Shown one piece after another: positions 32,310 to 42,331 of a DNA stretch of 64,000 nt. A model generated the notes under the pieces. It was not told the origin of the DNA. It worked only from the letters and a program-made list of their open reading frames with translations, and ran no database searches. Source of the stretch: Zasmidium citrigriseum (Eukaryota; Ascomycota; Dothideomycetes; Mycosphaerellales; Mycosphaerellaceae); NCBI GenBank assembly GCA_002786025.1, contig NHNW01000061.1, forward strand, positions 124,001-188,000, in the 5' to 3' direction. The stretch's first letter is position 1. The number at the start of each line of letters is the position of its first letter. The position numbers and the translations under genes were made by a program.

Positions 32310-33621
32310 TCAGCTCAAGACGGCCTCCACAAAAGGCTTCGTGAAGCCATCAATCGCAGCCTGCGATCTCCAGTCCGACCAGTCATGATTAAAGAGACCC
32401 CATGTCTCCTCAAAGTCCTGTGTCCCCTGTCTCGTGTAGTAGCTGCCAGAAATGACCCATTGAATCCATCCTCCCTTAATGCTTGTGAGATATTCCTTGA
32501 CACAATTTGGATAAGGGTTCCGCCAAGTCGTATCGTCCTGCGGGAAGCCAAACTCAGTCATGACGACAGGGGCAATGTTCACTGCTGTGGTAGACGAGCT
32601 GTTGTCCATGGCATCGTAGCCATTATTATACGAGCCCGAGCCGAAGTCTTCGCAAGAGCCTTCGTAGGCGTTGTTATAGTTGTGAAGCTCAAACACAATC
32701 TTATCGGAGTACGAAAACGAATCAAGATCAAAGACCTGTCCGCCGCCAAGATCGATTCCTCTCGTGACATTACGCAGATCGGTGTCGAAGTTGAGTCCGG
32801 AAAAGAAAATTAAGGGGTTCGGGTTGGCTGCATTGATCCCGTCAGCAGCGGCGACGACGTTCGGGTACCAGTCCTCCCAGCCGTAGTTTGCCTGTACAGG
32901 AGAGTCCTCCCCAGGATCGCGAAGTTCGTTTCTCAGAGCCGTGGAGACGAAGGCAGGCCATTGAGCGGCATGCTCAGCCATGTACGCTAGACCACGCTTC
33001 CAATTTTCGATGTCGAAGTCAGCGTCACCAAACCAGGCATTACCGTCACCAACGCTGCAGCACCATTCGGCTCGAGACATATGGTTGTCGAGATGGACGT
33101 AGATTTGCTGAGTGGCACATTCCGCTGCGACGGCATCGAAAGCTTCCAGTCTGGTCGTCTCGGCCGTGAATTGGGGGTTGTTGTTCAAGATCTGCTGAAG
33201 TACTATCGAGCCATTCTCTGAGCCGAGAGCGTTGGTCAAAGTGGCTTGCAGGCTCTGATTGGGGCTTTCGTCGTAAATTTCGTCGATCATTTGGATGGCG
33301 TAGGTGAGGCGGATTACGTTCATGCCGAGACTTTTGATTTTGGAGACAATGCTCTCGATTGACTGCACAAAGGCGTTAGGTGAGTCTATATTGGTTCTGG
33401 GATGCACTCTGGCTTACCTGATATTGCAGTCCTTCTGGCAGCATGGTTTCTCCATGCCCTGACCAGTTCACTCCAGCGTAGGTGACGACATCCCCTCGGC
33501 TGTTAACGATGTCCCTGCCCTTGGTAGTAAATGGGGCATACGGCCAGCCATCCTGCCGTCGAGATGGCAGCGCCGTGGTGAAAGCTAAGTAAGCCAATCC
33601 AGCGAAAAGAGCGGACCGCAT
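32310..33621 (-). CDS. Secreted glycoside hydrolase family 5 (cellulase-type)
   Basis: A retaining beta-glycosidase of the GH5 clan, 418 residues from two exons (33418-33621 and 32310-33362, intron 55 bp). The start at 33621 opens a signal peptide (MRSALFAGLAYLAFTTALPS); longer in-frame starts would bury it. Seen in order: YAGVNWSGHGETMLPEGL, LGMNVIRLTYAIQM (strand with the conserved Arg), IYVHLDNHMSRAEWCC, the acid/base pair ALRNELRDP (NE), KIVFELHNYNNAY, and the nucleophile strand APVVMTEFGFP. The enzyme should act outside the cell on a beta-linked polysaccharide such as cellulose or mannan; the subfamily is not resolved by eye. It is divergent from the Zn2Cys6 regulator gene. Confidence 0.9.
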
Positions 33622-34247
33622 GATGACTCGGCAATACCGAGACCAGAGTGATTGAGGCTCGTTCTCAAGTTCTGCGAGCTCGTTCTTATTGTGAGGTTGG
33701 CCAAGATCTCGTCCTCGGCGTCTCCTCCACGTCTGCTCGTCGATGGTGGAGGAGTGGGCCGTAGTCATCACCTCGTATTCGGGACATTGGAGGACCAGAC
33801 ATTGCCACGCGGAGCGATTCGGCCCACTCGACTTGGAATGCCAGGCATAGTTGGTTGACTGTATAGATCAGCATCACCCCCGCATGGAGATCCATTAAAG
33901 TTCGATCTATTCTGCAGGAACTCATGCATGCGCGGAGGATTGAATTCTCCGCCTATGAAGCATGGCTTGTGTATCTTGGACATTCTCGTAAGATGTGGAG
34001 GCGATGAGGCAGATATTGAAAGAATGATGGAAAGGAGACTGGGAGAACGTTGGTGAATCACGGCTAGTGCGGATCATGAGCGAAACGGGACTAGCGGTTC
34101 CGCTCTAGCCGTCGCTTTCCCCAACGTCACCTCCTCCTAATGCAGCGGTCTTCTTTCTACCAATTCCAAGAGCTGCATACAATCTGTCGCGACAAGACTC
34201 TTGGCCTTTCATCTACAGCACGATGATGACATTGTGCCACCATCAAT
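33622..34247. promoter_or_regulatory. Shared divergent promoter region, GH5 and Zn2Cys6 regulator
   Basis: About 0.63 kb separates the two start codons, which face away from each other, so both promoters lie here. Several CGG/CCG triplets occur (for example near 33960 and 34090), the half-site type many Zn2Cys6 proteins use, but I cannot assign a specific operator. Confidence 0.4.
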
Positions 34248-36272
34248 ATGTCGGCTGCAGAAGTAGCAGATGCCGAGCAGCTCCCCATGCGGAAGCGACG
34301 GCGAGGTCCTTACGCAGTGAGCATATTCCAATCTCCGAAGTCAAACCATCTGACTGAGACACTCCAGTGTAGTCTGTGCCGCCAGCGAAAAGTCCGCTGT
34401 GACGGGAACAATCCATGTGCAAATTGCTCGTCCGCGGATTCCGAATGCGTCTACGGCACAGATCCGGTGACCAAAGGAAAGAGCGATACGCTGCTCGACA
34501 AGAGCGATGCCATACTGGAGAGTCTGCTGCGACTTGATGACCGTTTGAGCCATCTTACTGAAGTCGTGACCTCGAATGCTTCCCCAGCAACATTCGGCAA
34601 TGGGGCTGTTGCTGCGTACTCGCCACAGACGGCAACATCAACAGAGCCCTCGCTGGTGAGGAATACTCGGATTTTGGCTCAGGATCCACGCAATGATGAG
34701 AGACGGCTCGAAAATGCAGCAATGACTGCACAACATACATCGACTACGGAGTCTGTGCTGGCTTGGAGTTATTTTGATTCCTTCCCAGGACTGCGTCAAG
34801 AATATCAGCCAATCTTTACGCTTGAACAACAGCGCTCAACCGTTGCTGATTTCGAGATCACTGAGCTGCCAAGCACCACTCCCCAGGAAGTCAAGGAAAT
34901 TATCGGTGCTTTTCAAGGCGTCGTTAACTTTGCGTATCCAACACTGGCTGCAGACAGTCTCGAAGACACAGAACGACGAATACTGGAAGCAAAGCTGGAT
35001 GGCAGTCCCGAATCGTGCCGCACCCTCCTCATCATGGCACTTGGTTGTGCAAGCTTGGCGGTCGGAGATCTTGACGGCCCAGCAAACCATCATCAACAGA
35101 GAAGCAGAGATCTCGCACTCGTCTATTTTGGCCTAGTCTTGAAGCGCTTGCATCTCATTCAGCTGCATGTGTCGACGGTAGCAACTCAGTGCTTGTTTTT
35201 CACGGCGTAAGTCAGGCGATCTGTCCGTCATGATTCCGATTGCTTACGGAAGCACCTAGGCTGTTCTTTGCCTACCTCCAGAGGCCACTTCAAGCATGGT
35301 CATACATCAGTACAGCCGCTTCAAAATGTCGCTTACTGCTATCGTACGCTTCGGCTGACTCAGGTACGGACACGGAATGCCTTCGAAGAATCTTCTGGTC
35401 TTGCTACATTCTCGAAAGGTAAGGAAACGCTATTTCAATCGTCGACGGGACTGACACATCAACCAGTGACTACGTCGCTGAGCTCTCAGCTTTACCACAG
35501 ACCGGGATTGCCGAGATCGAAAGCTTGATACCCTTCCCTGGATACTACCCTAGTGCTTTGAGCAACGTCGACCGAGAGAACTCCTCGCTCTACTTTCTTG
35601 CTTGTGTTTCGATGCGAAGGTTGCTCAACAGAGTTCACGATCTTCTCTACGCGCCGGACACCGGCGTCGGCCTTGACGATGCCCGCTTCCCGCACATTGT
35701 CACTGAACTGGACCATCAGCTGGAAGAGTGGCGAGATTGCCTTCCTGCTGCCTTTCGTTTCACGATGGACACGCAGCCGGCTGTTTCATCGCACGGGGGC
35801 TTCCTTCGACAGCGGTATCTGACTTGCCGAGCTGTCATTTACCGGCCCTATCTGAACCATGTGCTCGCAAGATTCTCCGCTGGCGAGCAGCTTCCTGCAC
35901 CAGTTCTGGACAAGAGCCAGGTCTGTTTGAACATGTGTCTTCTGCATATCCTCAACCTTCGGGCATTTACTCAGACTGTACTGATTGACACCTGGATATG
36001 CTCACTCTCGTCGGTCAATCATTACACTACTGCAGAATTCCACTAACGCATGTCACAGGATGGCCACCACAATGCTCATGCTACTTGCCGCCAGCCGCAT
36101 ACCTGAACTCAAAGAACGCCTTGAGACGAGAGTCCTCCAAGCTGGCCCACACCTCACGCAGCTGCTTGAGCCTTGGCTGCATGTCCATGGCGAGCAACCT
36201 TCACCCAGCGTCGAGCAGAGTTGGCGCATGATTCGAGACATTGAAATCTTGATACGACGGCAGTACACTTAA
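34248..36272 (+). CDS. Zn2Cys6 (GAL4-type) transcription factor with fungal_trans domain
   Basis: A nuclear DNA-binding regulator. A 51 bp intron (34317-34367) precedes the binuclear zinc cluster CSLCRQRKVRCDGNNPCANC, which continues to a sixth Cys in SECVYG and so keeps the C-x2-C-x6-C-x6-C-x2-C-x6-C spacing. A basic N-terminus (MRKRRRGPYA) could be a nuclear signal. The middle region has the fungal transcription-factor fold markers: FLDFLG-complement segments with PTLAADSLED, FFAYLQRPLQAWSYISTA and RRIFWSCYILES. Four more introns follow; the last uses a weak GTCGGT donor near 36014. The protein ends at 36272 after about 600 residues. Its position between GH5 and GH43 genes suggests it controls carbohydrate use; this is inference. 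Confidence 0.88.
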
Positions 36273-36317
36273 TGCGCCTGCATACAATCTTTCTGTGCCT
36301 ACGACTGTCCAAACACC

Positions 36318-37987
36318 TCACGCATACTCCACAAAAAACTTCACCCCCTTCCCAACCCTCTCATAAACCGGACTAGTATTCCCCTTCAACCCCCTCCAAG
36401 AATTCTGCCCGGCGCCCCTCTGATACAACACCATCCCACTCCCCGGCGCTACATCATGCTCCAAGTGACAATACGGCGTGAAATCCTGCCCGCTAATCGC
36501 CACACCTAACAAGTCCCCCTTGGCCACTGTCCCATTCGTAACTGCAACAGACGTCGTATTAAACACATGGCTGAGATACGTGGCATTGACGGATGCAGAT
36601 CCGAGTGCCGTCCACTTATACTCTGGCGCGATTAGGTCGGCGTACGAGGAGAACTTGAAGACTGTGAGGGCCAGAGGAACAGTTTGGACTTTGGCGCCGG
36701 CGATGTTAATGGAGAGGGATTTGAGGGTGCCGGAGCGGGAGGCGCGGAAGGTTTGGAAAAGGTCGAATTGGTCGGAGTCGCAGATGGGGATGTACTGTAC
36801 ACACATCTTCGTAAGCATTTTGGTGGCGTGTGAAGGAATGATGGTAGGAGACTTACAGCAGCGTCCGTCGGCGACCCATCTCCTGCCCTCGTAGCCGCTC
36901 CGGAAGCAACAGTCCCCGTCCCTCTCGTAAAAGTAACCGGAAACTGCGCATTCTCCGAGCAATCGAGATCCTGCACACTCCCATCCTCGTTAAACCTCAA
37001 CGGCTGAAAAATATGCCCTCCAAATCCCGTCCTCGGTCCCCCAGGCACACTCGTCGAATGCCACACATACGTAACCTCCCTCGTCCTCGAATCCGTCAAA
37101 GGCAACACGCCCTCAACCTGTCCATTACAAGAATACCCCGCGATGATCTGTCTCGTCCAGGGACCTTTGATACTGCGGGATCGATAGACAAGACCGATCG
37201 AGCCATTGCAGTAACCGCATGTGTTGCTTGCCACAACATAGTACCACCCATTCCTAACAAAAAGATCCGGAGACTCAGCCTCCTGATCAATCAAATCATC
37301 CTCCGCCGAGCGAACGGGATAGCTGACCTGCGTCGTGTTCATGAAATCGCTGGTCAAAGGCGAAATATGCAGCGTTTGAAAGATGGGCGGCCAGATACTT
37401 CCTGCTCTCGGGTCGCGGAAATTGAGGGCCGAGAAGACGATGTAGCCGTTCTTGTTGTTGTTGAAGGTTTCGACGGTGAAGTCTGCGGGTTGGAGACCGT
37501 TGAATTGGGGATCAATCGCCGCTCGAGAGGAGACGAAGGTAAAGGGCCCGGAGGGCGAGGAGGATGTGGCGATCACGTAGCCTGATGATCCGGCGTTTGC
37601 CCAGAGGATGTATTTCCCACTGCGAGGATTATAGACGATGTGCGGTCTGCCGCAGCCACCTAAATCATCGCACGGATTGGGAGAAAAGGGATCAAAGAGG
37701 AAGCCTTCATACTGCCAGTGTTCCAGATCCACTGATGAATAGGATTTGATACCAAAAGCCACGCCAGTTGTGGAGAAGCTGTTGCCGTAGAGGTAGTACG
37801 AGCCATTGAAGTAGTTGATCTTGCTGCCGTAGGCGTCAATTTGGTTGCCGTCGACGTCGAATAGGAGACGACGGATGTTTGTGAAGGTGACTTGGCTGCC
37901 TTTGCCTGAAGATGGGCTGTAGCTGGGTGTTTGAGCGTAAGCAAGGCTGGTCAGGCCTGCGATGAGGCAAGCTTTGATTGAAAGCAT
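36318..37987 (-). CDS. Secreted glycoside hydrolase family 43-like (beta-propeller)
   Basis: 535 residues from two exons (36857-37987, 36318-36794; intron 62 bp). The start at 37987 opens a signal peptide (MLSIKACLIAGLTSLAYAQ). The five-bladed propeller pattern is visible: DVDGNQIDAYGSKINYFNGS (catalytic base region), FGIKSYSSVDLEHWQYEG, CGRPHIVYNPRSGKYILWAN, DQEAESPDLFVRNGWYYVVA (ESP with the general acid Glu) and YSCNGQVEGVLP. A C-terminal beta-rich segment from ICDSDQFDLFQTF onward could be a carbohydrate-binding or accessory domain. The layout resembles the GH43 galactan/arabinan hydrolases. It is convergent with the Zn2Cys6 gene, only 45 bp between stop codons. Confidence 0.85.
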
Positions 37988-38408
37988 GTTCAAGACTGAA
38001 CTGGAGAATGAGATCAAGTGAGGGAATGATGATACTGGGGTAATTGGTCTACTTATTAATGCTTCCTCCAACCTTCTCAGCGTCAGCAGGATCTCATACA
38101 CATCATTGGCGAAACCTTCTTATGTCCTGCGAACCGTCTTTGCTCGGATGCGAGCGAGAAGCCCTAAGTCGTTGGCTGAATTGGCTTTCTGTGCCTGGCG
38201 AGCTCAAGCATTTTAACCGATGGGTGAAGGCCTGGGCGAGTCAGATGTCGAAGAACACTTCGGATGACATGCGGTCTGGGGAAGATGCGGAGTTGGCGTG
38301 GAGTGGCGTCCAGCGGTGCGTCGAGATGCGGGGAAGAAGCTGCTTCGCGAGGAAAGGCAGAAGGGCCGGCAAGATTGTCGGTTCGTCCTGGAGCTACTGC
38401 TACTTTGC
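37988..38408. other. Intergenic region, no supported gene
   Basis: About 0.42 kb upstream of the GH43 gene and downstream of the NAD(P)-binding gene. Nothing coding is seen. Confidence 0.4.
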
Positions 38409-39188
38409 CTACGATGACTTCACGTCTTTGGGGGTTTTGAAACCGACGAAATCACCAATGTACTCCGTTCTCGTCTTCCCCAGGTCTTCTGCGATCAAAT
38501 CCGCCACATCTTCAAGCTTTGTCGTGTAGCTGCGAATGGCTGGGACGAGGTTCAGATACACTCCAATCAATGGAATGTTTCTGATCCAGTGGTCTTGCCA
38601 GTTCGGAGGAGTCCAAGACTCAACGACCAGATTGTGCTTTCCGGGCTCGGCCAATGCCTTGACATCGTCGAATTCTGGCGACATCATGGCGACGCAAAGC
38701 AACGACCATTCGAGGTCTGCTGTTGATATTTTCTTCATAACCGCTTCAGTTCCACGGTGATGGTCGGTTAAGAATCCGGGCATGTAGTCCTGGATCTTGT
38801 ATCCAGTCCCCGGATAATTGAGCGAGCCCATGCCACCGATGATCCACGCCCGAATCGGCTTTCCTCTTCCCTTGCCGACAACGATGGAAGCCTTGGTCAC
38901 GGAGTCGACCAGTTTGCCAAGGTTCTGTTCTTGTCCGAGGGGTTGTCGGGTTCCAGCAGTGTTGACCAGGGCGTCACACGTGTATTGGCGCAAGGCGTTG
39001 GCGACGGCATCTGTGTCGAAAGCGTCGCCTTCAACAATTGTGACGCGGCTGGTAATATCTGGTGGGAGTACGGCTCGAAGCTTTGCCGGCGAACGAACGT
39101 ATGCGATGACAGTGTGGCCGTGAGCAAGCAAGGCTGGAATCACTCTGGATCCAAGATTGCCGTTCCCACCAAGTTGAAGGACCTTCAT
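38409..39188 (-). CDS. NAD(P)-binding Rossmann protein (NmrA / atypical SDR type)
   Basis: A single-exon gene of 259 residues. The N-terminus is a nucleotide-binding strand-loop-helix (MKVLQLGGNGNLGSRVIPAL, GGxGxxG). Next come VIAYVRSPAKL and VTIVEGDAFDTDAVANAL, where atypical SDR and NmrA-like proteins bind the adenine, then DALVNTAGT and AWIIGGMGSL. A C-terminal segment (YTTKLEDVADLIAEDL) is typical of this group. The Tyr-x3-Lys active site of classic SDRs is not evident. It could be a reductase, an epimerase-like enzyme or a redox sensor. Confidence 0.8.
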   Translation of the reverse strand: MKVLQLGGNGNLGSRVIPALLAHGHTVIAYVRSPAKLRAVLPPDITSRVTIVEGDAFDTDAVANALRQYTCDALVNTAGTRQPLGQEQNLGKLVDSVTKASIVVGKGRGKPIRAWIIGGMGSLNYPGTGYKIQDYMPGFLTDHHRGTEAVMKKISTADLEWSLLCVAMMSPEFDDVKALAEPGKHNLVVESWTPPNWQDHWIRNIPLIGVYLNLVPAIRSYTTKLEDVADLIAEDLGKTRTEYIGDFVGFKTPKDVKSS

Positions 39189-39422
39189 GACTTTGTGAAA
39201 CTGTAATGATTGGCTTGCATCGACTTCGCATCTTGGGAAATCGTCTTTTATGTTGTTGGTGAGGTTTGGTGATGTTCAGCTGCGATCTGAGGGGAAGCGG
39301 TGCTTTCAGCTCTGCCGTGCCCGCTCCGAGATGACAGAAGGTGGCACTCATCCTCCAGCGAAACCGCGTATAGGTATGCGATCACCACATGTGATTTCCC
39401 AGTCGGTCGGAATCCTAGGAAA

Positions 39423-39745
39423 TCAGAGGGTATTGAGGACTTTGGCTACGGCATCGCGAGCCGTGTTGAGTTCCTTGTCAGTCCCGTCCTGATGGGCAAG
39501 CTTGACAGTTCCATGGAGGTCCAGCAGATCCTTAGCCCGCTTCAAATCGACATCACCGTCATCTTTGCTTGGCGATGGTCTCAATGAGTCCCCTTTGGCC
39601 GGAGTCTCGGGCCGGGCAGATACCAGGGCGAGTGCTGCGTTGGGATCCTGTAAGGATGGTCAGTTTCCTGGTATGGATGGAGGTCTTTAGTACGTACGCA
39701 GACTTGCAGAGACGTCAGATCGGATAGGAATTCGGCGAGCTTCAT
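39423..39745 (-). CDS. Small conserved-type hypothetical protein (90 aa)
   Basis: Two exons (39698-39745 and 39423-39647) with a 50 bp GTACGT intron give 90 residues without a break. The first exon reads MKLAEFLSDLTSLQVC; the second starts DPNAALALVSARPETPAKG and ends DVDLKRAKDLLDLHGTVKLA and a helical tail. I recall similar short proteins in other ascomycetes but no assigned function. There is no signal peptide or membrane helix. It is divergent from the SRRM1-like gene with 246 bp between starts, so the two probably share a promoter region. Confidence 0.75.
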
Positions 39746-39991
39746 CGTAGGTGGATGGTGGTGATATCGTTGCTGTTTCTTGATGTTTCGGTGAGAAACA
39801 TCTCCCAGCGGAGAGATCGGAGGGGGCGGCGGGGCGAGATTGAGTTTCGGGTGTCCCCGCCCCACTAGCGCGCCTTCCTCACTTCGGCACGCGAGCTCCA
39901 GCTTTTGGAGTGAGCAGCAGCGACGACCTCACCGTCGCCAGCAACAACTCCGCCCTCACCTCCACCTCCACCAACCTCACCGCTGCCCAGC

Positions 39992-41618
39992 ATGTCCGCC
40001 GCCCTCATGACGGACGCGGACGCGCGCGCTATGCGCAAGACCAAATACCCACCAGAATACGCACGCAAAGTCGACATGAGCAAGATCAATTTGCCGGTGA
40101 TTCAGAAATGGGTGTCTAACGAGATTGCGAGGATCCTCAACAACGAAGACGACGTCGTCACCGAGATGATCTTCTCCTACCTGCAGTCCAAGTCGGTGAG
40201 TACATCTTACATTCTGTCGTGTGATCATCCGCTGACCTCTACCCAGCCCAACATCAAACAACTCCAGAACGACCTCACCGGCTTCCTTGACAAAGACGCC
40301 CCTTCTTTCTGCCTTGAGCTCTGGAAGCTGTGCCTGAGCGCCCAAGACGACCCCAATGGCATTCCAAAAGAGCTGCTCGAAGCCAAGAAGTTTGAGCTCA
40401 TACAAGAGAGGGTGCGTCGGAATAATTCACTTGGGGTGGGAATTGGCACTGACATGTTGCTTAGATCGCTGAAGACAAGGCACGTGAAGAGGCCATGAAG
40501 CGTCAAGCCGACGAGCGTGAGCGCGACCGAGAGCTGGCACGCATTCGAGACCGCGAGCGAGGCCAGCGTGGTAGAGGCGGCAGGGGTGGCCGCGGCCGTG
40601 ATCGAGACCGCTCCTTCGACAGACGCCCCTCTTCTCGCGACTCCCGCTCACCACCACGCCGTCGAGATGGTCGACGTGGAGACGGCCCGCGTGGAGACAT
40701 CGACAGCTACATGCCCGGAGGCCGTGGCCGGGGAAACGGCCGCCCACGAAGCCCACCTCGCCGCCGTCGTCGCTCACGTTCATACAGTCGATCACCATCC
40801 CGCTCCCGCTCGCCACCACGCCGCCGTCGTCGCTATGACTCATCTGTCTCCCGATCACCGCCTCGTCGTGGAAAGGGCAACGACAGCGAGGATGATCAGA
40901 AGAAGTCTCGATCCAAATCACCCAAGCGACGCCGTTCGCCCTCCTCTTCAGATGACCGCAATCCGCCCAGACGCCGTCGTCGCTCTCCATCTTGGTCACG
41001 TTCTCCACACCGACGTCGCTACGACAGCTCACGCTCCCCACCACCCAAGCGCAGAAGTAGACCCGATTCCGACGACTTGATTTCCCGTACTGACCGCCCA
41101 CGAGATGATCGACGTCTTAGCCGAGGCGCATCCAGCTACAGCGGCTCCATGGATGGCGCCAATGATGAAGCAAGAGGTGAAACCGAGGTGGGTAACGACT
41201 CATGACTGATGCCCCCCAAAACAGCACAATCCAATGCGACCCCAAGATCCTGGACAGAACCAGTAGAGATATAATTGACATATCTAAGATGACACCCTCT
41301 TCCTTTCTGTATTCATCTTGACTAACACGGACAGATGAATCGCAAGCCCCCGGTCAAGTATCAACTGCAAATCTCTCGCGAGGCCCTCCAAGCCAGACTG
41401 GCAGCTGCGTACGAGCAAGTCGAGCGCAACGCCGAGCAGCGCAGAGACAGTGCGATGGGTATAGTATCCGACAAAATGTCTCAAGAAGAACCCGAATTCA
41501 AGATCAAGGGTGCGGCTAGCCGCAAGGGCGGCTCCGGTAAGTAAACACGCTTGATATTGTTTTTCTTTCACCTCTTTGCGCAACAGGGCAGCGACGGCAG
41601 CAGCAGCAGAACAGAGCA
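39992..41618 (+). CDS. PWI-domain SR-rich splicing factor (SRRM1-like)
   Basis: A nuclear pre-mRNA processing factor. Five exons (39992-40195, 40247-40411, 40465-41187, 41335-41536, 41587-41618) give 441 residues with an uninterrupted frame. Residues 30-125 form a PWI nucleic-acid-binding domain (KINLPVIQKWVSNEIARILN, then IKQLQNDLTGFLDKDAPSF and LWKLCLSAQDDPNGIP). A long Arg/Ser/Asp-rich region follows (RDRERGQRGRGGRGG, RSPPRRRRRSRSYSRSPSRS). A stop at 41203 would end the protein at GETEVGNDS if the 147 bp intron 41188-41334 is not removed. With it removed, the last exons read MNRKPPVKYQLQISREALQA and end in a Gln/Arg tail at 41616-41618. Both endings may be used. Confidence 0.82.
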
Positions 41619-41846
41619 TGAGCACGACCGCATCGAACATTCAACATGGAGCGGCCAAAGAGGCATTTGGGTTAGGCGTTTTAGGTGGGTGGATACGTTT
41701 CTTGTGTTTCTTCTTGTGTCTTGGCGTTCGGCGTTTGGGTGATTGTGCAGTGACTTGGCTTTGGTGATGAATGAATTGGCATTGAAAATGGTGACGCTTC
41801 TCTCACTGACTGCCTCACTTGTGTCTTCACCTAGGCTGTCCCATCT

Positions 41847-41930
41847 CTTCACTTGCTGCTTCACTTGTTGCTTCACTTGCTGCTTCACTTGTTGCTTCAC
41901 TTGCTACTTCACTTGCTGCCTCACTTGCGT
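41847..41930. repeat. 12-bp minisatellite, seven copies
   Basis: Seven consecutive units of CTTCACTTGCTG or CTTCACTTGTTG; the sixth boundary unit ends CTA and the last begins CCTCACTTGCG. Units with GCTG and GTTG alternate at the start, which suggests expansion of a 24-bp pair. Confidence 0.95.
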
Positions 41931-42284
41931 TGTGACTAGGTCGATTCGTCGATTTGTCGATTCTCCTTGACACATTATCCGAATCCTCACTTCGAGGGTC
42001 GATCTTGACATCAGTTCTGGCTTTGTCTCTTGCTCAGTATCGTAGTAGATGGCATTGATTATGTTTCTCACTTGAATCAATAAGACGAATGGCACTTCAC
42101 CTTTCAATGCCAGATTTGAACGAAGCCGACGAGCCGGAGCCGGAGACCCCACGGGCAACAATTCGAGCTCCTTCCTCCTTGCCCGCCCCGCCGGCCAACT
42201 TGCAACTAACCATGATCGACTCTTGATGCGATAGGCAGGTGAAGTGCATGCACACAGGCCGACATTTGCATTTGTAAGTAGAAC

Positions 42285-42319
42285 ACACACTCTCTCTCTC
42301 TCTTCTCTCTCCTTTCTTC
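42285..42319 (+). repeat. CA/CT-rich microsatellite tract upstream of carboxypeptidase gene
   Basis: ACACACAC followed by a (TC)n run and CTTCTCTCTCC ends 13 bases before the start codon at 42332. Such pyrimidine tracts are frequent near fungal transcription starts and may be part of the core promoter or 5' leader. Confidence 0.7.
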
Positions 42320-42331
42320 ATACCATCCAAC

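Larger units (their letters stand above)
41619..42331. other. Intergenic region with tandem repeat
   Basis: About 0.7 kb between two plus-strand genes. It contains the 12-bp array at 41847-41930, a short TCGATTCGTCGATTTGTCGA repeat at 41941-41960 and a CT-rich tract just before the next start. No gene is supported. Confidence 0.5.

Noticed and set aside
41847..41930. CRISPR-like array
   Set aside because: Units are 12 bp with no spacers, in a eukaryotic genome; it is a simple minisatellite.
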